Shown here piece after piece: positions 24,193 to 32,158 of a DNA stretch of 64,000 nucleotides. Origin of the DNA: Buchananella felis (lineage in GTDB: Bacteria; Actinomycetota; Actinomycetes; Actinomycetales; Actinomycetaceae); NCBI RefSeq assembly GCF_041380015.1, contig NZ_CP159978.1, one strand, 5' to 3'. A program made the translations under genes and the position numbers. The notes under the pieces are model-generated. The model was not told where the DNA came from. It ran no database searches and saw only the letters and a list, made by a program, of their open reading frames with translations. The stretch's first letter is position 1. The number at the start of each line of letters is the position of its first letter.

Positions 24193-26105
24193 CCCACCTA
24201 GAACTGCGCGGAGTCGGCCGCACATTTGCGGGCGAAGCCCCCGTGGTTGCGCTTGCCGATGTGGATTTGGTGATCGAGCAGGGTGACTACGTGGCCATAG
24301 AGGGCCCCTCGGGCTCCGGCAAGTCCACCCTGCTAAACCAGATCGCTTTGCTGGACGTGCCCACGCAAGGCACCTATTTGGTGGACGACGTTGCCACCAC
24401 AACCCTGCCTGATCACGTGCGCGCCCGGTTGCGCAGCCGGAACTTCGGCTTCATCTTCCAGTCTTTTCACCTGTTGCCCGGGCGAAGCGTACTGGCCAAT
24501 GTTGCCCTTGGGAGCCTGTATCGCGGTATATGCGCCAAGGAGCGGGAGTCGGCAGCGTTAGAGGCACTGGAGTTCGTTGGGCTATCCCACAAGAGCGCTC
24601 AGCGCGTAGACACCCTCTCCGGTGGTGAGCGTCAGCGCGTGGCGATCGCGCGCGCCATCGTTTCCGGGGCGCCCGTGCTGGTTGCTGACGAGCCCACCGG
24701 AAACCTGGACCGCAAGAGCGGCCAGGTGGTGATCGAGACACTGGAGAGGCTAAACGCCACCGGGACCACGCTGATCGTGGTCACCCATGACCCGGCTTTG
24801 GCCGCCCGCGCCAAGCGGAGGGTACACGTCCTCGACGGACACGTCTCCGAGCAGCCCGCGTCTGCGCACGCGCTTGCGCCCGGTTCACCGCCAGTTGGTG
24901 GGGCAGCACAGACCGCCCCCGCGAGCGGGAAAGACTCGCAGGTTCGTCTGCTAGACGCGCTCATGGACGCCTGGCAGGGGTTGTGGTCCAAGGCCTCACG
25001 CACGTGGGGGTTGGTGGCGGCCGTGGCAATGGGAGTTGCGCTGGCCATCACCACAAACGGGCTCGCCCTGAGCGCCCGCTACCAGGTCTCGGATATATTC
25101 GACGCTGCCCAGAACAAGCGTGTGTCGATGCAGGCGGGACCATTCGACTACGAAGGCGCTCACTTCGACTGGGCGGGATCTGTGGATTCTTTGCACCGGC
25201 TGCGGGAACTGGCTGGAGTCACCTCCGCCATGACGTGGGTGGCGCGGGGAGGAGTAAGCGCCTCCACGCGGCCCGGTGTTCCTTCTCAGGCTGAACCCCC
25301 GTTGGTGGGTGTCACGGATGGCTCGCTGCCTGGTGACATCGTGACGGTGAGGGGTTTGAAACCGGGGCAGCAGCTTGGCCCCGGCGAGGTGGTGGTGGGT
25401 GCCAACCTGGCCAAGAGCATCCAGATGGGCCCGCTCCAGGCCTCGCCCGCACTCTGGGTGGACGGGACTGCCTGGCGAGTCGTGGGTGTCCTAGAGGACG
25501 CGGGATTGAACGTGCAGTTGCTTGAATCGGTGCTGATGCTGGAGTCTGAAGCTGCGACCATCGAAAAAGCCGATTCCGCTAACGCGGAGTTGCGGGTGCA
25601 GCCCGGCTCTGCCGCCTCGGTGGGCAGACAGGCTCCCGCAGCGTGGATTCCCACCGCCAAGAACGGCATAGCGGTGATGGTTCCCCCCGATCCGCGTAGC
25701 CTGCGCGGGGAGATCGAATCGAACCTCTCGGTAATGCTCTGGACCCTGACCGGGGTTGCGCTGCTAGCCGCAGTGCTTTCCCTTACCAACGCGATGACCA
25801 ATGCCGTCTTCCAACGGATCGGGGAGTTCGGATTACGCCGAGCTATCGGTGCGCGCCGCAGTCACATCCGTGCCCTGGTCATGGCCGAGTCCGTGGTGAT
25901 CGGTGTGCTGGGAGGGGCAATCGGAGCCTACGCCTCCATCGTGGCGATCCTGGGAGTAACAATCGCCCGTGGCTGGCAGCCGGTGCTGGACCCCAACTCG
26001 GTTGGTTTGGGTGTGCTGGGCGGGATCGTCGTGGGCTTCCTGGGGGGCCTACTGGCCACCTTCCGGGCCTCGCGAATCCAGCCCTCGGATGCCCTGCGGG
26101 CTTGA
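24189..26105 (+). CDS. MacB-like ABC transporter (ATPase fused to FtsX-type permease)
   Basis: 638 aa. The N-terminal NBD has Walker A GPSGSGKST (near residue 40), Q-loop FIFQSFHLLPGRSV, signature LSGGERQRVAIARA and Walker B VLVADEPTGNLD. A Pro/Ala linker leads to the first membrane helix (TWGLVAAVAMGVALAITT). A large extracytoplasmic MacB_PCD domain follows, then three C-terminal helices in FtsX arrangement (MLWTLTGVALLAAVLS onward). This type usually does mechanotransmission or export of peptides and lipoproteins, not bulk import. GTG 24189 overlaps the adaptor stop. With the adaptor it forms a MacAB-style pair; the adjacent lipoproteins are candidate partners or cargo. Confidence 0.88.
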   Translation: MTHLELRGVGRTFAGEAPVVALADVDLVIEQGDYVAIEGPSGSGKSTLLNQIALLDVPTQGTYLVDDVATTTLPDHVRARLRSRNFGFIFQSFHLLPGRSVLANVALGSLYRGICAKERESAALEALEFVGLSHKSAQRVDTLSGGERQRVAIARAIVSGAPVLVADEPTGNLDRKSGQVVIETLERLNATGTTLIVVTHDPALAARAKRRVHVLDGHVSEQPASAHALAPGSPPVGGAAQTAPASGKDSQVRLLDALMDAWQGLWSKASRTWGLVAAVAMGVALAITTNGLALSARYQVSDIFDAAQNKRVSMQAGPFDYEGAHFDWAGSVDSLHRLRELAGVTSAMTWVARGGVSASTRPGVPSQAEPPLVGVTDGSLPGDIVTVRGLKPGQQLGPGEVVVGANLAKSIQMGPLQASPALWVDGTAWRVVGVLEDAGLNVQLLESVLMLESEAATIEKADSANAELRVQPGSAASVGRQAPAAWIPTAKNGIAVMVPPDPRSLRGEIESNLSVMLWTLTGVALLAAVLSLTNAMTNAVFQRIGEFGLRRAIGARRSHIRALVMAESVVIGVLGGAIGAYASIVAILGVTIARGWQPVLDPNSVGLGVLGGIVVGFLGGLLATFRASRIQPSDALRA

Positions 26106-26158
26106 CCTCCCCTAGCTGCCCGCGTGTCCGGGCACCGCAGGCCATGCGATAGCCAGCT

Positions 26159-26202
26159 GGTTTGGGTGTGGCGGGGCGTGATCGCCCCGCCACACCCAAA
26201 CC
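26159..26202. terminator. 20-bp perfect hairpin between convergent genes
   Basis: Arms 26159-26178 and 26183-26202, loop TGAT, no T-tract. It lies 53 nt past the MacB-like stop and 16 nt past the opposing stop of lipoprotein C, so it probably acts in both directions. Confidence 0.8.
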
Positions 26203-26218
26203 ACGTCCGGCGAAGTGG

Positions 26219-27238
26219 TTACTTCTCCGCCTGGACTTCCGCCAGCAAAGCGCGCAGCCTGACGGCGTCCCGTTCCCATTGCTGGGCTACTGCGTCCAGT
26301 TCGGCGCGGTGGGCGTTGACGAACGCTTCCTGCTGGGCCCACTGATCCTCGTAGAGAGTCTGGTCCCAGCCGGAAGAGGCTCGGCACTGCGCATCGTGCA
26401 CCGCGTACTCGATTTCCTCCGCACTCGGCAGGCCACCGGAATACCAGTCCCAGCGCTGCTGAAGCGTTTCCGGAATGTGGTATCTAGTTTTAGCGAATGG
26501 CTGCTCGGGCAGATCAGGAATGCCCAGCGGTGCCATGCACTCACGCCACCGCTGCGCCGCAGCCACAGCCTCCGCACTCTCCATATCCGGCCCCATCCGG
26601 TTGAGCTCTCCCCGCCCAGGTAAACGCTCGTACGCGGTTGGTCGCTTTTCCCCAAATCGCTCTTCGAACTCGCGTTCTGCGGTCGGTATGCACTGATCCC
26701 ACGCTCTGCGCACCTCAGGCCGTCCCACCAGGCCGTCCCCGGCCCGGAGCTGCTCCTCCGTCCAAGGGTCTTGTGGGTTGGGGGCGGGGCGGTAACCGTA
26801 CTTCTGGGCGATTTCCACAGTGAAAAGCCGATCGGCCAAATTGCCACCGGGGGCATCTTCTGGGAAGGGAGCGGAGGAGTCATAGTTCCGCGTGTAGGCA
26901 ACGCTCTTGTCGTTAATACATCGAACGAGCAAACGCACCCAGATTTCAAAAGCAACTGCCTGGTTGCGCTCGTCGAGCCACGGGTCCAGCGGCAGTGCCC
27001 AGGTAGAGATGTCCTTTTGCACATCCCCCGTGGCGGCGCCAACGCCGCCTCCGTCCCCGGCTGCTTCTACTCCCGCGTCGGTGCTGCTGGGTACCGCGGT
27101 AACCGGGGCCGTCGGAGTCACCACCGGAGCGGGCGGCGCCTGCCTGCCCTCCTCCTTGGCGCCGATCGGAGCGCAGGCCGCCAGGGCCAGGCAGGCCCCG
27201 ACTGCTCCGTAAACAAAACGCACGCGCCGTTTAGTCAC
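26219..27238 (-). CDS. Four-cysteine lipoprotein C (accessory-island family), opposite strand
   Basis: 339 aa. GTG 27238. The signal peptide is almost the same as in A (FVYGAVGACLALAACAPIG; lipobox LAAC). The linker is shared with A, including PSSTDAGVEAA. The globular domain carries VRCI, WDQCI, WRECMAPLG and DAQCRAS and the same helical C-terminus. Its upstream ~120 bp and first ~75 codons mirror those of gene A in inverted orientation, so A and C would respond to the same signal. It is convergent with the ABC operon. Confidence 0.8.
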   Translation of the reverse strand: MTKRRVRFVYGAVGACLALAACAPIGAKEEGRQAPPAPVVTPTAPVTAVPSSTDAGVEAAGDGGGVGAATGDVQKDISTWALPLDPWLDERNQAVAFEIWVRLLVRCINDKSVAYTRNYDSSAPFPEDAPGGNLADRLFTVEIAQKYGYRPAPNPQDPWTEEQLRAGDGLVGRPEVRRAWDQCIPTAEREFEERFGEKRPTAYERLPGRGELNRMGPDMESAEAVAAAQRWRECMAPLGIPDLPEQPFAKTRYHIPETLQQRWDWYSGGLPSAEEIEYAVHDAQCRASSGWDQTLYEDQWAQQEAFVNAHRAELDAVAQQWERDAVRLRALLAEVQAEK

Positions 27239-27605
27239 GTTTCACCACCAAAACTACTCAGGCGTGAAAGGACCAGAAACTGGCAACTTGGAGGGGCGTG
27301 AACCGCCGGCCCTTTGCTAACGCATTAGCTGCATCGGTGCCAGCTTAGCCACTAAACCCCGCCCAGGCGACAACCCGCCCCCACCGGCGCGTCTGCGCCG
27401 GTGCGCGCGCAGGACCCAGGATGGGCTAAACCGGTCGACCTAGACCTTGTGCATTCGACCTAGACCGCGCGTAGCGCTCTAAGGTCTAGGTCGAGTGCAT
27501 AAGGTCTAGGCCGTTCAAAACTGAAACACTGCGGGGTGCGGACGCGCCGGTTACCGATTCCAACGCCGCGCCCCCGCTCCGCTCAGGCGTGCGCAGGTGC
27601 CTGGC
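27239..27605. other. 367-bp intergenic region at the right edge of the island
   Basis: No gene. From 27239 to ~27358 it is the inverted copy of the upstream region of lipoprotein A; one of the two GCTAATGC half-sites is altered here (GCACCGATGC on the sense strand). The second repeat element (27400-27551) follows, then ~55 bp before the stop of the DUF1003 gene. Confidence 0.65.
27400..27551. repeat. Direct repeat element, copy 2 (palindrome core 27436-27513)
   Basis: Same orientation and flanks as copy 1. Left arm 27436-27466 is identical to copy 1; right arm 27483-27513 differs at two bases. The 16-nt centre (27467-27482, GCGCGTAGCGCTCTAA) matches copy 1 only when reverse-complemented (14 of 16). 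The island between the two elements is about 7.4 kb. Confidence 0.85.
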
Positions 27606-28229
27606 TCAGGCGTGCGCACCGCCCGTCTCCGCACCGCCCACCGCCTCGGACTCTCCAGCTTGCCCTGCCGGCTCACCCTGCCCGGTCGGCTGGGCTAGTC
27701 GGGCGCGCTCGGCCTCCAGGGCGGCCTCCGCCTTCTCCCGGGCCCGCTCCTCGGCGCGTGTTTCGATGATGTCCTCCAGCAGGTCGCGCAGCTCGCCGCG
27801 CACAAAGTCGCGGGTAGCCACGTCCTGCATGGCCATGCGCAGGGAGGCAATCTCCCGGGTCAGGTACTCGGTATCCGCCTGAGTGCGCTCGGCGCGCTGG
27901 CGGTCCTGCTCCGCGATCACGCGGTCGCGGTTGTCCTGGCGGTACTGGGCCAACAGGATCAGGGGAGCGGAGTAGGAGGCCTGCATGGACAGCATCAGCG
28001 TCAGGGCGGTGAAGCCCAGGTCCGCGCTGTCAAACCGCAGGTGCTGGGGCGCCCACGTGTTCCACGCCATCCAGGACAAGCAAAACACCGTCAGGTAGAT
28101 CAAGAACTTCGGGGTACCGCTGAACTTGGCGATCGCCTCAGCACCCCGACCGATTCCCTCGCTCTCCAGGTCGATTCGGGGCAGGCGCAACTTGCGGCGC
28201 GGCTTGGGGGTATCGAGTCGCTCAGCCAT
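27606..28229 (-). CDS. DUF1003 membrane protein
   Basis: 207 aa. A basic N-terminus, then two membrane helices (FLIYLTVFCLSWMAWN and FTALTLMLSMQASYSAPLILL), the DUF1003 signature region ending in AQYRQDNRDRV. A long charged helix follows, with an Ala/Glu-rich C-terminal tail. ATG 28229 overlaps the stop of the MgtE-N/CBS gene by 8 nt. The same gene pair occurs in Mycobacterium (Rv1231c-Rv1232c as I recall), so a joint role in divalent cation handling is plausible but unproven. Confidence 0.88.
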   Translation of the reverse strand: MAERLDTPKPRRKLRLPRIDLESEGIGRGAEAIAKFSGTPKFLIYLTVFCLSWMAWNTWAPQHLRFDSADLGFTALTLMLSMQASYSAPLILLAQYRQDNRDRVIAEQDRQRAERTQADTEYLTREIASLRMAMQDVATRDFVRGELRDLLEDIIETRAEERAREKAEAALEAERARLAQPTGQGEPAGQAGESEAVGGAETGGAHA

Positions 28230-29526
28230 TCTCAGCCTGCCTCGTCATCGCCTCGTCAGTCTGCTCCTCGTCGGCCTCGCGCCAGTCGTCGGGCAGCAGG
28301 TGGTCCAAAACGTCGTCCACGGAGACCGCGCCAAGCAGGCGCTGGTCCCCGTCCACCACCGGCAGCGCGGTGAGGTTGTAGGTGGCCATCAGACGCGTCA
28401 CGGTGCCGATGGCAACGTCGGGCGCCACCGCGTCGATGTCCGTATCCAGGATCGAGCCGAGCGCCAGGTGGGGGGCCTCGCGCAGCGCGCGCTGCAGGTG
28501 CACCACGCCCAGGAAACGGCCGGTAGGAGTCTCCAGCGGTGGGCGCACCACCATCACCATCGCCGCCAACGCCGGCGGGATATCCTGTCGCCGCACAGAG
28601 GCCAGCATGTGCGCCACCGTTGACTCCGGCGGCAGGATCACCGGCTCGGTAGTCATCAAACCACCGGCCGTGTGCTCGCCGTACTCCAGCAGGCGGCGCA
28701 CGTCCTCCGCCTCGGCCGGCTCCATCAGCTCCAGCAGCTCCTCGGCCATCTGGTCGGGCAGCTCGCCCACCAGGTCGGCGGCGTCGTCGGGCTGCATCAC
28801 GTCCAGCACGTCGGCTGCGCGCGACGCCTTTAGATGGGTAAGGATGGCCACGCCCTCCTCGTCGCCCAGCTCCTCCAGCACGTCGGCCAGGCGCTCGTCA
28901 CTCAACTGCGTGGCCACCTCCAAGCGGCGTGCCTCGGGCAGTTCGCGCAGCTCGTCCGCCAGGTCGGCAGCCTTCATGCCCTCGAACTGGCTCAGCAGCG
29001 CGGCGGCAGACTGCGGGTGGGCAGACTGCGTGGTCAGCCCAGTCACTGCGGTCACCGGGACCGTCAGCGTCTCCCCGCGCCTAAAACCCAGCGTGGAGGT
29101 GGAGGTGCGCTGCACGTAGAGAGTGGTGACCTCCCAGTCGCGGCCGCGCACCTTCTCTATCGCCAAGTCCTGGATCTCCGCGGTGCCGGAGCCGTCCTTC
29201 AGCGTCACCGTGCGGTCCATCAGCTGCCCCATCGCCAGGACCTCGATGGAGCGCTGGGAGAAGCGGCGCATGTTGAGCAGCCCGGTGGTCACCACGGCGC
29301 CCGGCTGGATCGCCGTGATGCGCGTGAAGGGCAGGAAAACGCGGCGCTTGCCGGTCACCTCGATGACCATGCCGACCGCGCGCAGCGTGGTGGCGCGTTG
29401 CAGCAGCACCAGGTCGTGAACACGCCCCACGGGATCGCCAATAGGGTCGAATACCGTGGTGCCGATGAGACGGGCAATGAAAACCCGCCCGCTGACCTTG
29501 GAAGCCATATCAATGCGCACGCCCAT
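28222..29526 (-). CDS. MgtE N-domain plus CBS-pair protein without transporter domain
   Basis: 434 aa, soluble. N-terminal PRC-barrel-like region (VFIARLIGTTVFDPIGDPVG). The MgtE superhelical N domain follows: LREL-PEARRLEVATQLSDER, LDVMQPDDAADLVGELP and LLEYGEHTAGGLMT. Two CBS motifs end in LTALPVVDGDQRLLGAVSVDDVLDHLLP. These are the cytosolic Mg2+-sensing parts of MgtE, but no membrane segment follows. The co-transcribed DUF1003 protein may supply the membrane part. The start is ATG 29526 or in-frame ATG 29508 (MASKVSG); neither has an SD, so a leaderless mRNA is possible. Confidence 0.85.
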   Translation of the reverse strand: MGVRIDMASKVSGRVFIARLIGTTVFDPIGDPVGRVHDLVLLQRATTLRAVGMVIEVTGKRRVFLPFTRITAIQPGAVVTTGLLNMRRFSQRSIEVLAMGQLMDRTVTLKDGSGTAEIQDLAIEKVRGRDWEVTTLYVQRTSTSTLGFRRGETLTVPVTAVTGLTTQSAHPQSAAALLSQFEGMKAADLADELRELPEARRLEVATQLSDERLADVLEELGDEEGVAILTHLKASRAADVLDVMQPDDAADLVGELPDQMAEELLELMEPAEAEDVRRLLEYGEHTAGGLMTTEPVILPPESTVAHMLASVRRQDIPPALAAMVMVVRPPLETPTGRFLGVVHLQRALREAPHLALGSILDTDIDAVAPDVAIGTVTRLMATYNLTALPVVDGDQRLLGAVSVDDVLDHLLPDDWREADEEQTDEAMTRQAENG

Positions 29527-29592
29527 AGCCTAAAGGGCGCGCTGCGGATCGCGCTGCATGCGCAGGTAATGCACGATGGAGACATGGCACGC

Positions 29593-30399
29593 ATGAACAA
29601 CCCGTACCTGCCCACCCTGCCCAGCGGCACCGTGGTGGCCTCATACAAGAAGTACGAGGACGCCCAGGCCGCCGTGGACCTGCTGGCCGACTCCGGCTTC
29701 CCGGTGCAGACCACCGCGATCGTGGGCAGCGACCTCAGCATGGTCGAGCGCATCACCGGGCGCCTCACCCTGGGGCGCGTGGCGTTGTCCTCCGCCCTGA
29801 ACGGGATCTGGTTGGGCGTGTTCATGGGGGCGTTTTACGGCATCTTCAACCCGGGCACGGCGCTGTCCACGATCATGCCGGTGGGCGTGATGATGGGTCT
29901 GCTGTTCGGCCTGCTCACGGGCGTGATTCCCTACCTGCTTTCCGGCGGCAAGCGTGACTTCACCTCAGCCAAGCAGGTGGTGGCCGCCCGCTACGACGTG
30001 CTGGCCTCCGAGCAGGTTGCCCGTGCCCGCGAGTTGCTGGCCCGCACACGCGGTTTCATGGCGCCAGCCGGCGGTTTGCTGGCGATGCCCGCGCAGTCGC
30101 CCGCCGCCTTTGGTGGGGATGCCGTGGTGTCCGACGCTGCCGTGGCGGCCCCCGCGCCCAGCGCGCCCAGCGAGCCGCTTGCCCCCACCCCGTTCGGGTC
30201 GCGGCCCGACGAGCAGCCGCGCTTTGGGGTGCGCGTTGACCCGGCCACGGGGCAGCCGATCGTGCCGGGTGCTAAGCCGGCGGCCGAGCAGGCGGCGGGC
30301 GGGGCCGCGCAGGTTACCGCGCAGCCCCAGCCCGACCAACCGGCCCAGCCCCCGGCGCCTCGCGGGGAGGAATTCGATCCCTTCCTGCCCCGCAAGTAG
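29593..30399 (+). CDS. General-stress-protein-like membrane protein (Rv1234-like)
   Basis: 268 aa. An N-terminal 17M/YflT-like fold (VVASYKKYEDAQAAVDLLADSGFP...TTAIVGSDLSMVERITGR). Two membrane helices follow (ALNGIWLGVFMGAFYGIF and IMPVGVMMGLLFGLLTGVI), then DVLASEQVARARELL and a Pro/Ala-rich tail. ATG 29593 has GGAGA 10 nt upstream; ATG 29584 and ATG 29569 are in frame, but the SD is too close to them. Divergent from the MgtE-N/CBS gene, as for Rv1232c and Rv1234. Function unknown. Confidence 0.78.
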   Translation: MNNPYLPTLPSGTVVASYKKYEDAQAAVDLLADSGFPVQTTAIVGSDLSMVERITGRLTLGRVALSSALNGIWLGVFMGAFYGIFNPGTALSTIMPVGVMMGLLFGLLTGVIPYLLSGGKRDFTSAKQVVAARYDVLASEQVARARELLARTRGFMAPAGGLLAMPAQSPAAFGGDAVVSDAAVAAPAPSAPSEPLAPTPFGSRPDEQPRFGVRVDPATGQPIVPGAKPAAEQAAGGAAQVTAQPQPDQPAQPPAPRGEEFDPFLPRK

Positions 30400-30454
30400 G
30401 CAGGAGCCAGGGGCGCTAGGAGCTAGGCGCCTGCGGCTCGCTAGGCGGAGGGCG

Positions 30455-32008
30455 CTAGGCGCCCGCGCCCGCCAGGCGCTGCACCCAGGCCTCCACGTCC
30501 TCCACCGTGCGCGGAATGTCCGCGCTCAGCCGCACCGGCTGGCCCGGGCCGTCCATGAAGATGTCGTCCTCGATGCGCACCGCGATGCCGCGCAGCTCCT
30601 CCGGCACCGCCAGGTCGTCGGCGCGGAAGTACAAGCCCGGCTCGATCGTGAAGCACATGCCCGGGGCCAGCTCCGCCTCCAGGTACATCTCCCGGCGCGC
30701 CAGCGCGCAGTCGTGCACGTCGATCCCCAGGTGGTGAGAGGTGCCGTGCGCCATCCAGCGGCGGTGCTGCTGGCCCTCCGGGGAGAGGGACTCCTCCGGG
30801 GTGCAGGGCAGCAGGCCCCACTCGTACAGACGGGCCGCCAGCACCTCCATCGCGGCGGCGTGCAGGTCCTTGAACTTAGCCCCGGGCTGCTTGGCCCGCT
30901 CAAAGGAGGCGTCGGCGGCGTCCAGCACCGCCTGGTAGATGCGGCGCTGCGGCTCGCTGAACTTGCCGTTGACCGGGATCGTGCGGGTCACGTCCGCCGT
31001 GTAGAGGGAATCCACCTCCACGCCGGCGTCGATCAGCACCAGGTCGCCCTGCCTGACCTGGCCGTCGTTGGAGATCCAGTGCAACGTGTTGGCGTGGTTA
31101 CCGGCCGCCGCGATCGTGTCGTAGCCGCAGCCGTTGCCGTCCTCGCGGGCGCGGGCCCCAAAGGCCCCCTCGATCACGCGCTCTCCGCGCGGGTGGGCGA
31201 TCGCGCGCGGCAGCTGACGCAGCACGTCGTCAAAACCACGGGCGGTGGCGTCCACCGCCAACTGCATCTGCTCGCGCTCCCAGGAGTCCTTGATCAGGCG
31301 CAGCTCGGACAGCTCGCGCGCCAGGCGCGCGTCCAGCTCCGCGCTCTGGGCACCGATCTCGATGCCGCCTGCCTGGCGGGCGGTGTTCACCAGCGCGTTG
31401 ATCGCCTCGTCGGTCTCCGCCACCACGGCCAACTGCACCGCCCCGGCGTCCTTAGCCAGCGCGTCCGGCAGCGTGTTGATGTGCGCGCACTCGATCCCCG
31501 TCAGGGTGGCCACCTCCTCCAGGGACGGGCGCACCCCCACCCACAGCTCGCCGTAACGGGAGTCCGCGTAGAACTCCTCGCTGGAGCGCGAGGCGCGCGG
31601 GTGGAAGTAGAGCTTGGCGGTGTGCGTGGCCGCCCCGCCGTCGGCCTGCCCAGCGGGAGCATCGGCGGCAACGTCGGCCACCGGGTCCAGCACCAAGACG
31701 GCGTCCGGCATGAAGTCCTGGCCGGTGCCCGTCAGGTGGGAGAAAGCGGAATGCGGGCGGAAGCGGTAATCGCAGTCGTTGTTACGCACCTTCAGCGGGC
31801 CGGCCGGAATCACCAGGCGCACCCCCGGCAGGAGGCGGCCGATCGCCTCGCGGCGCGCGGCCGCAAAGGGGGCGGACTCGTTGGCGGCGCTCGGGCCGGC
31901 CGGGCGCGGCCCCCACTGCGAACCAATGAAGTCACGGAACGCCTGGTTGGACGGGCGCTGCGAACGAGCGTCGCCCGGCTTTTCTTCGATACGAGACTCT
32001 TCACTCAT
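30455..32008 (-). CDS. pepP: Xaa-Pro aminopeptidase (M24 family, aminopeptidase P)
   Basis: 517 aa. Removes N-terminal residues before proline; dinuclear metal enzyme in the cytoplasm. The N-terminal creatinase/AMP_N domain is followed by the M24 domain with metal ligands in LIDAGVEVDSLYTADVTRTI (two Asp), HGTSHHLGIDVHD (His), MCFTIEPGLYF (Glu) and GIAVRIEDDI (Glu). ATG 32008 is preceded by AGGGGG; a longer frame to 32308 exists without support. Divergent from the PHP gene. Confidence 0.93.
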   Translation of the reverse strand: MSEESRIEEKPGDARSQRPSNQAFRDFIGSQWGPRPAGPSAANESAPFAAARREAIGRLLPGVRLVIPAGPLKVRNNDCDYRFRPHSAFSHLTGTGQDFMPDAVLVLDPVADVAADAPAGQADGGAATHTAKLYFHPRASRSSEEFYADSRYGELWVGVRPSLEEVATLTGIECAHINTLPDALAKDAGAVQLAVVAETDEAINALVNTARQAGGIEIGAQSAELDARLARELSELRLIKDSWEREQMQLAVDATARGFDDVLRQLPRAIAHPRGERVIEGAFGARAREDGNGCGYDTIAAAGNHANTLHWISNDGQVRQGDLVLIDAGVEVDSLYTADVTRTIPVNGKFSEPQRRIYQAVLDAADASFERAKQPGAKFKDLHAAAMEVLAARLYEWGLLPCTPEESLSPEGQQHRRWMAHGTSHHLGIDVHDCALARREMYLEAELAPGMCFTIEPGLYFRADDLAVPEELRGIAVRIEDDIFMDGPGQPVRLSADIPRTVEDVEAWVQRLAGAGA

Positions 32009-32158
32009 GCCCCCTATGGTCCCACGCCCCGCCCGCGCGGGGCGCCAGCGGCGGGGCCCAACCGCCAACGCGGATGCCCGCCGCGCCCGCTCCTGTGCGA
32101 GTACCCGCCGCTCCGCCGCGCCCGCTCCGGCACGAGCGGGCGCCGCTAGGCTGGGAAG

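Noticed and set aside
19858..27551. Classical insertion sequence or integrative element
   Set aside because: No transposase, integrase or tRNA attachment site; the flanking elements are direct repeats of ~150 bp, not short target duplications.
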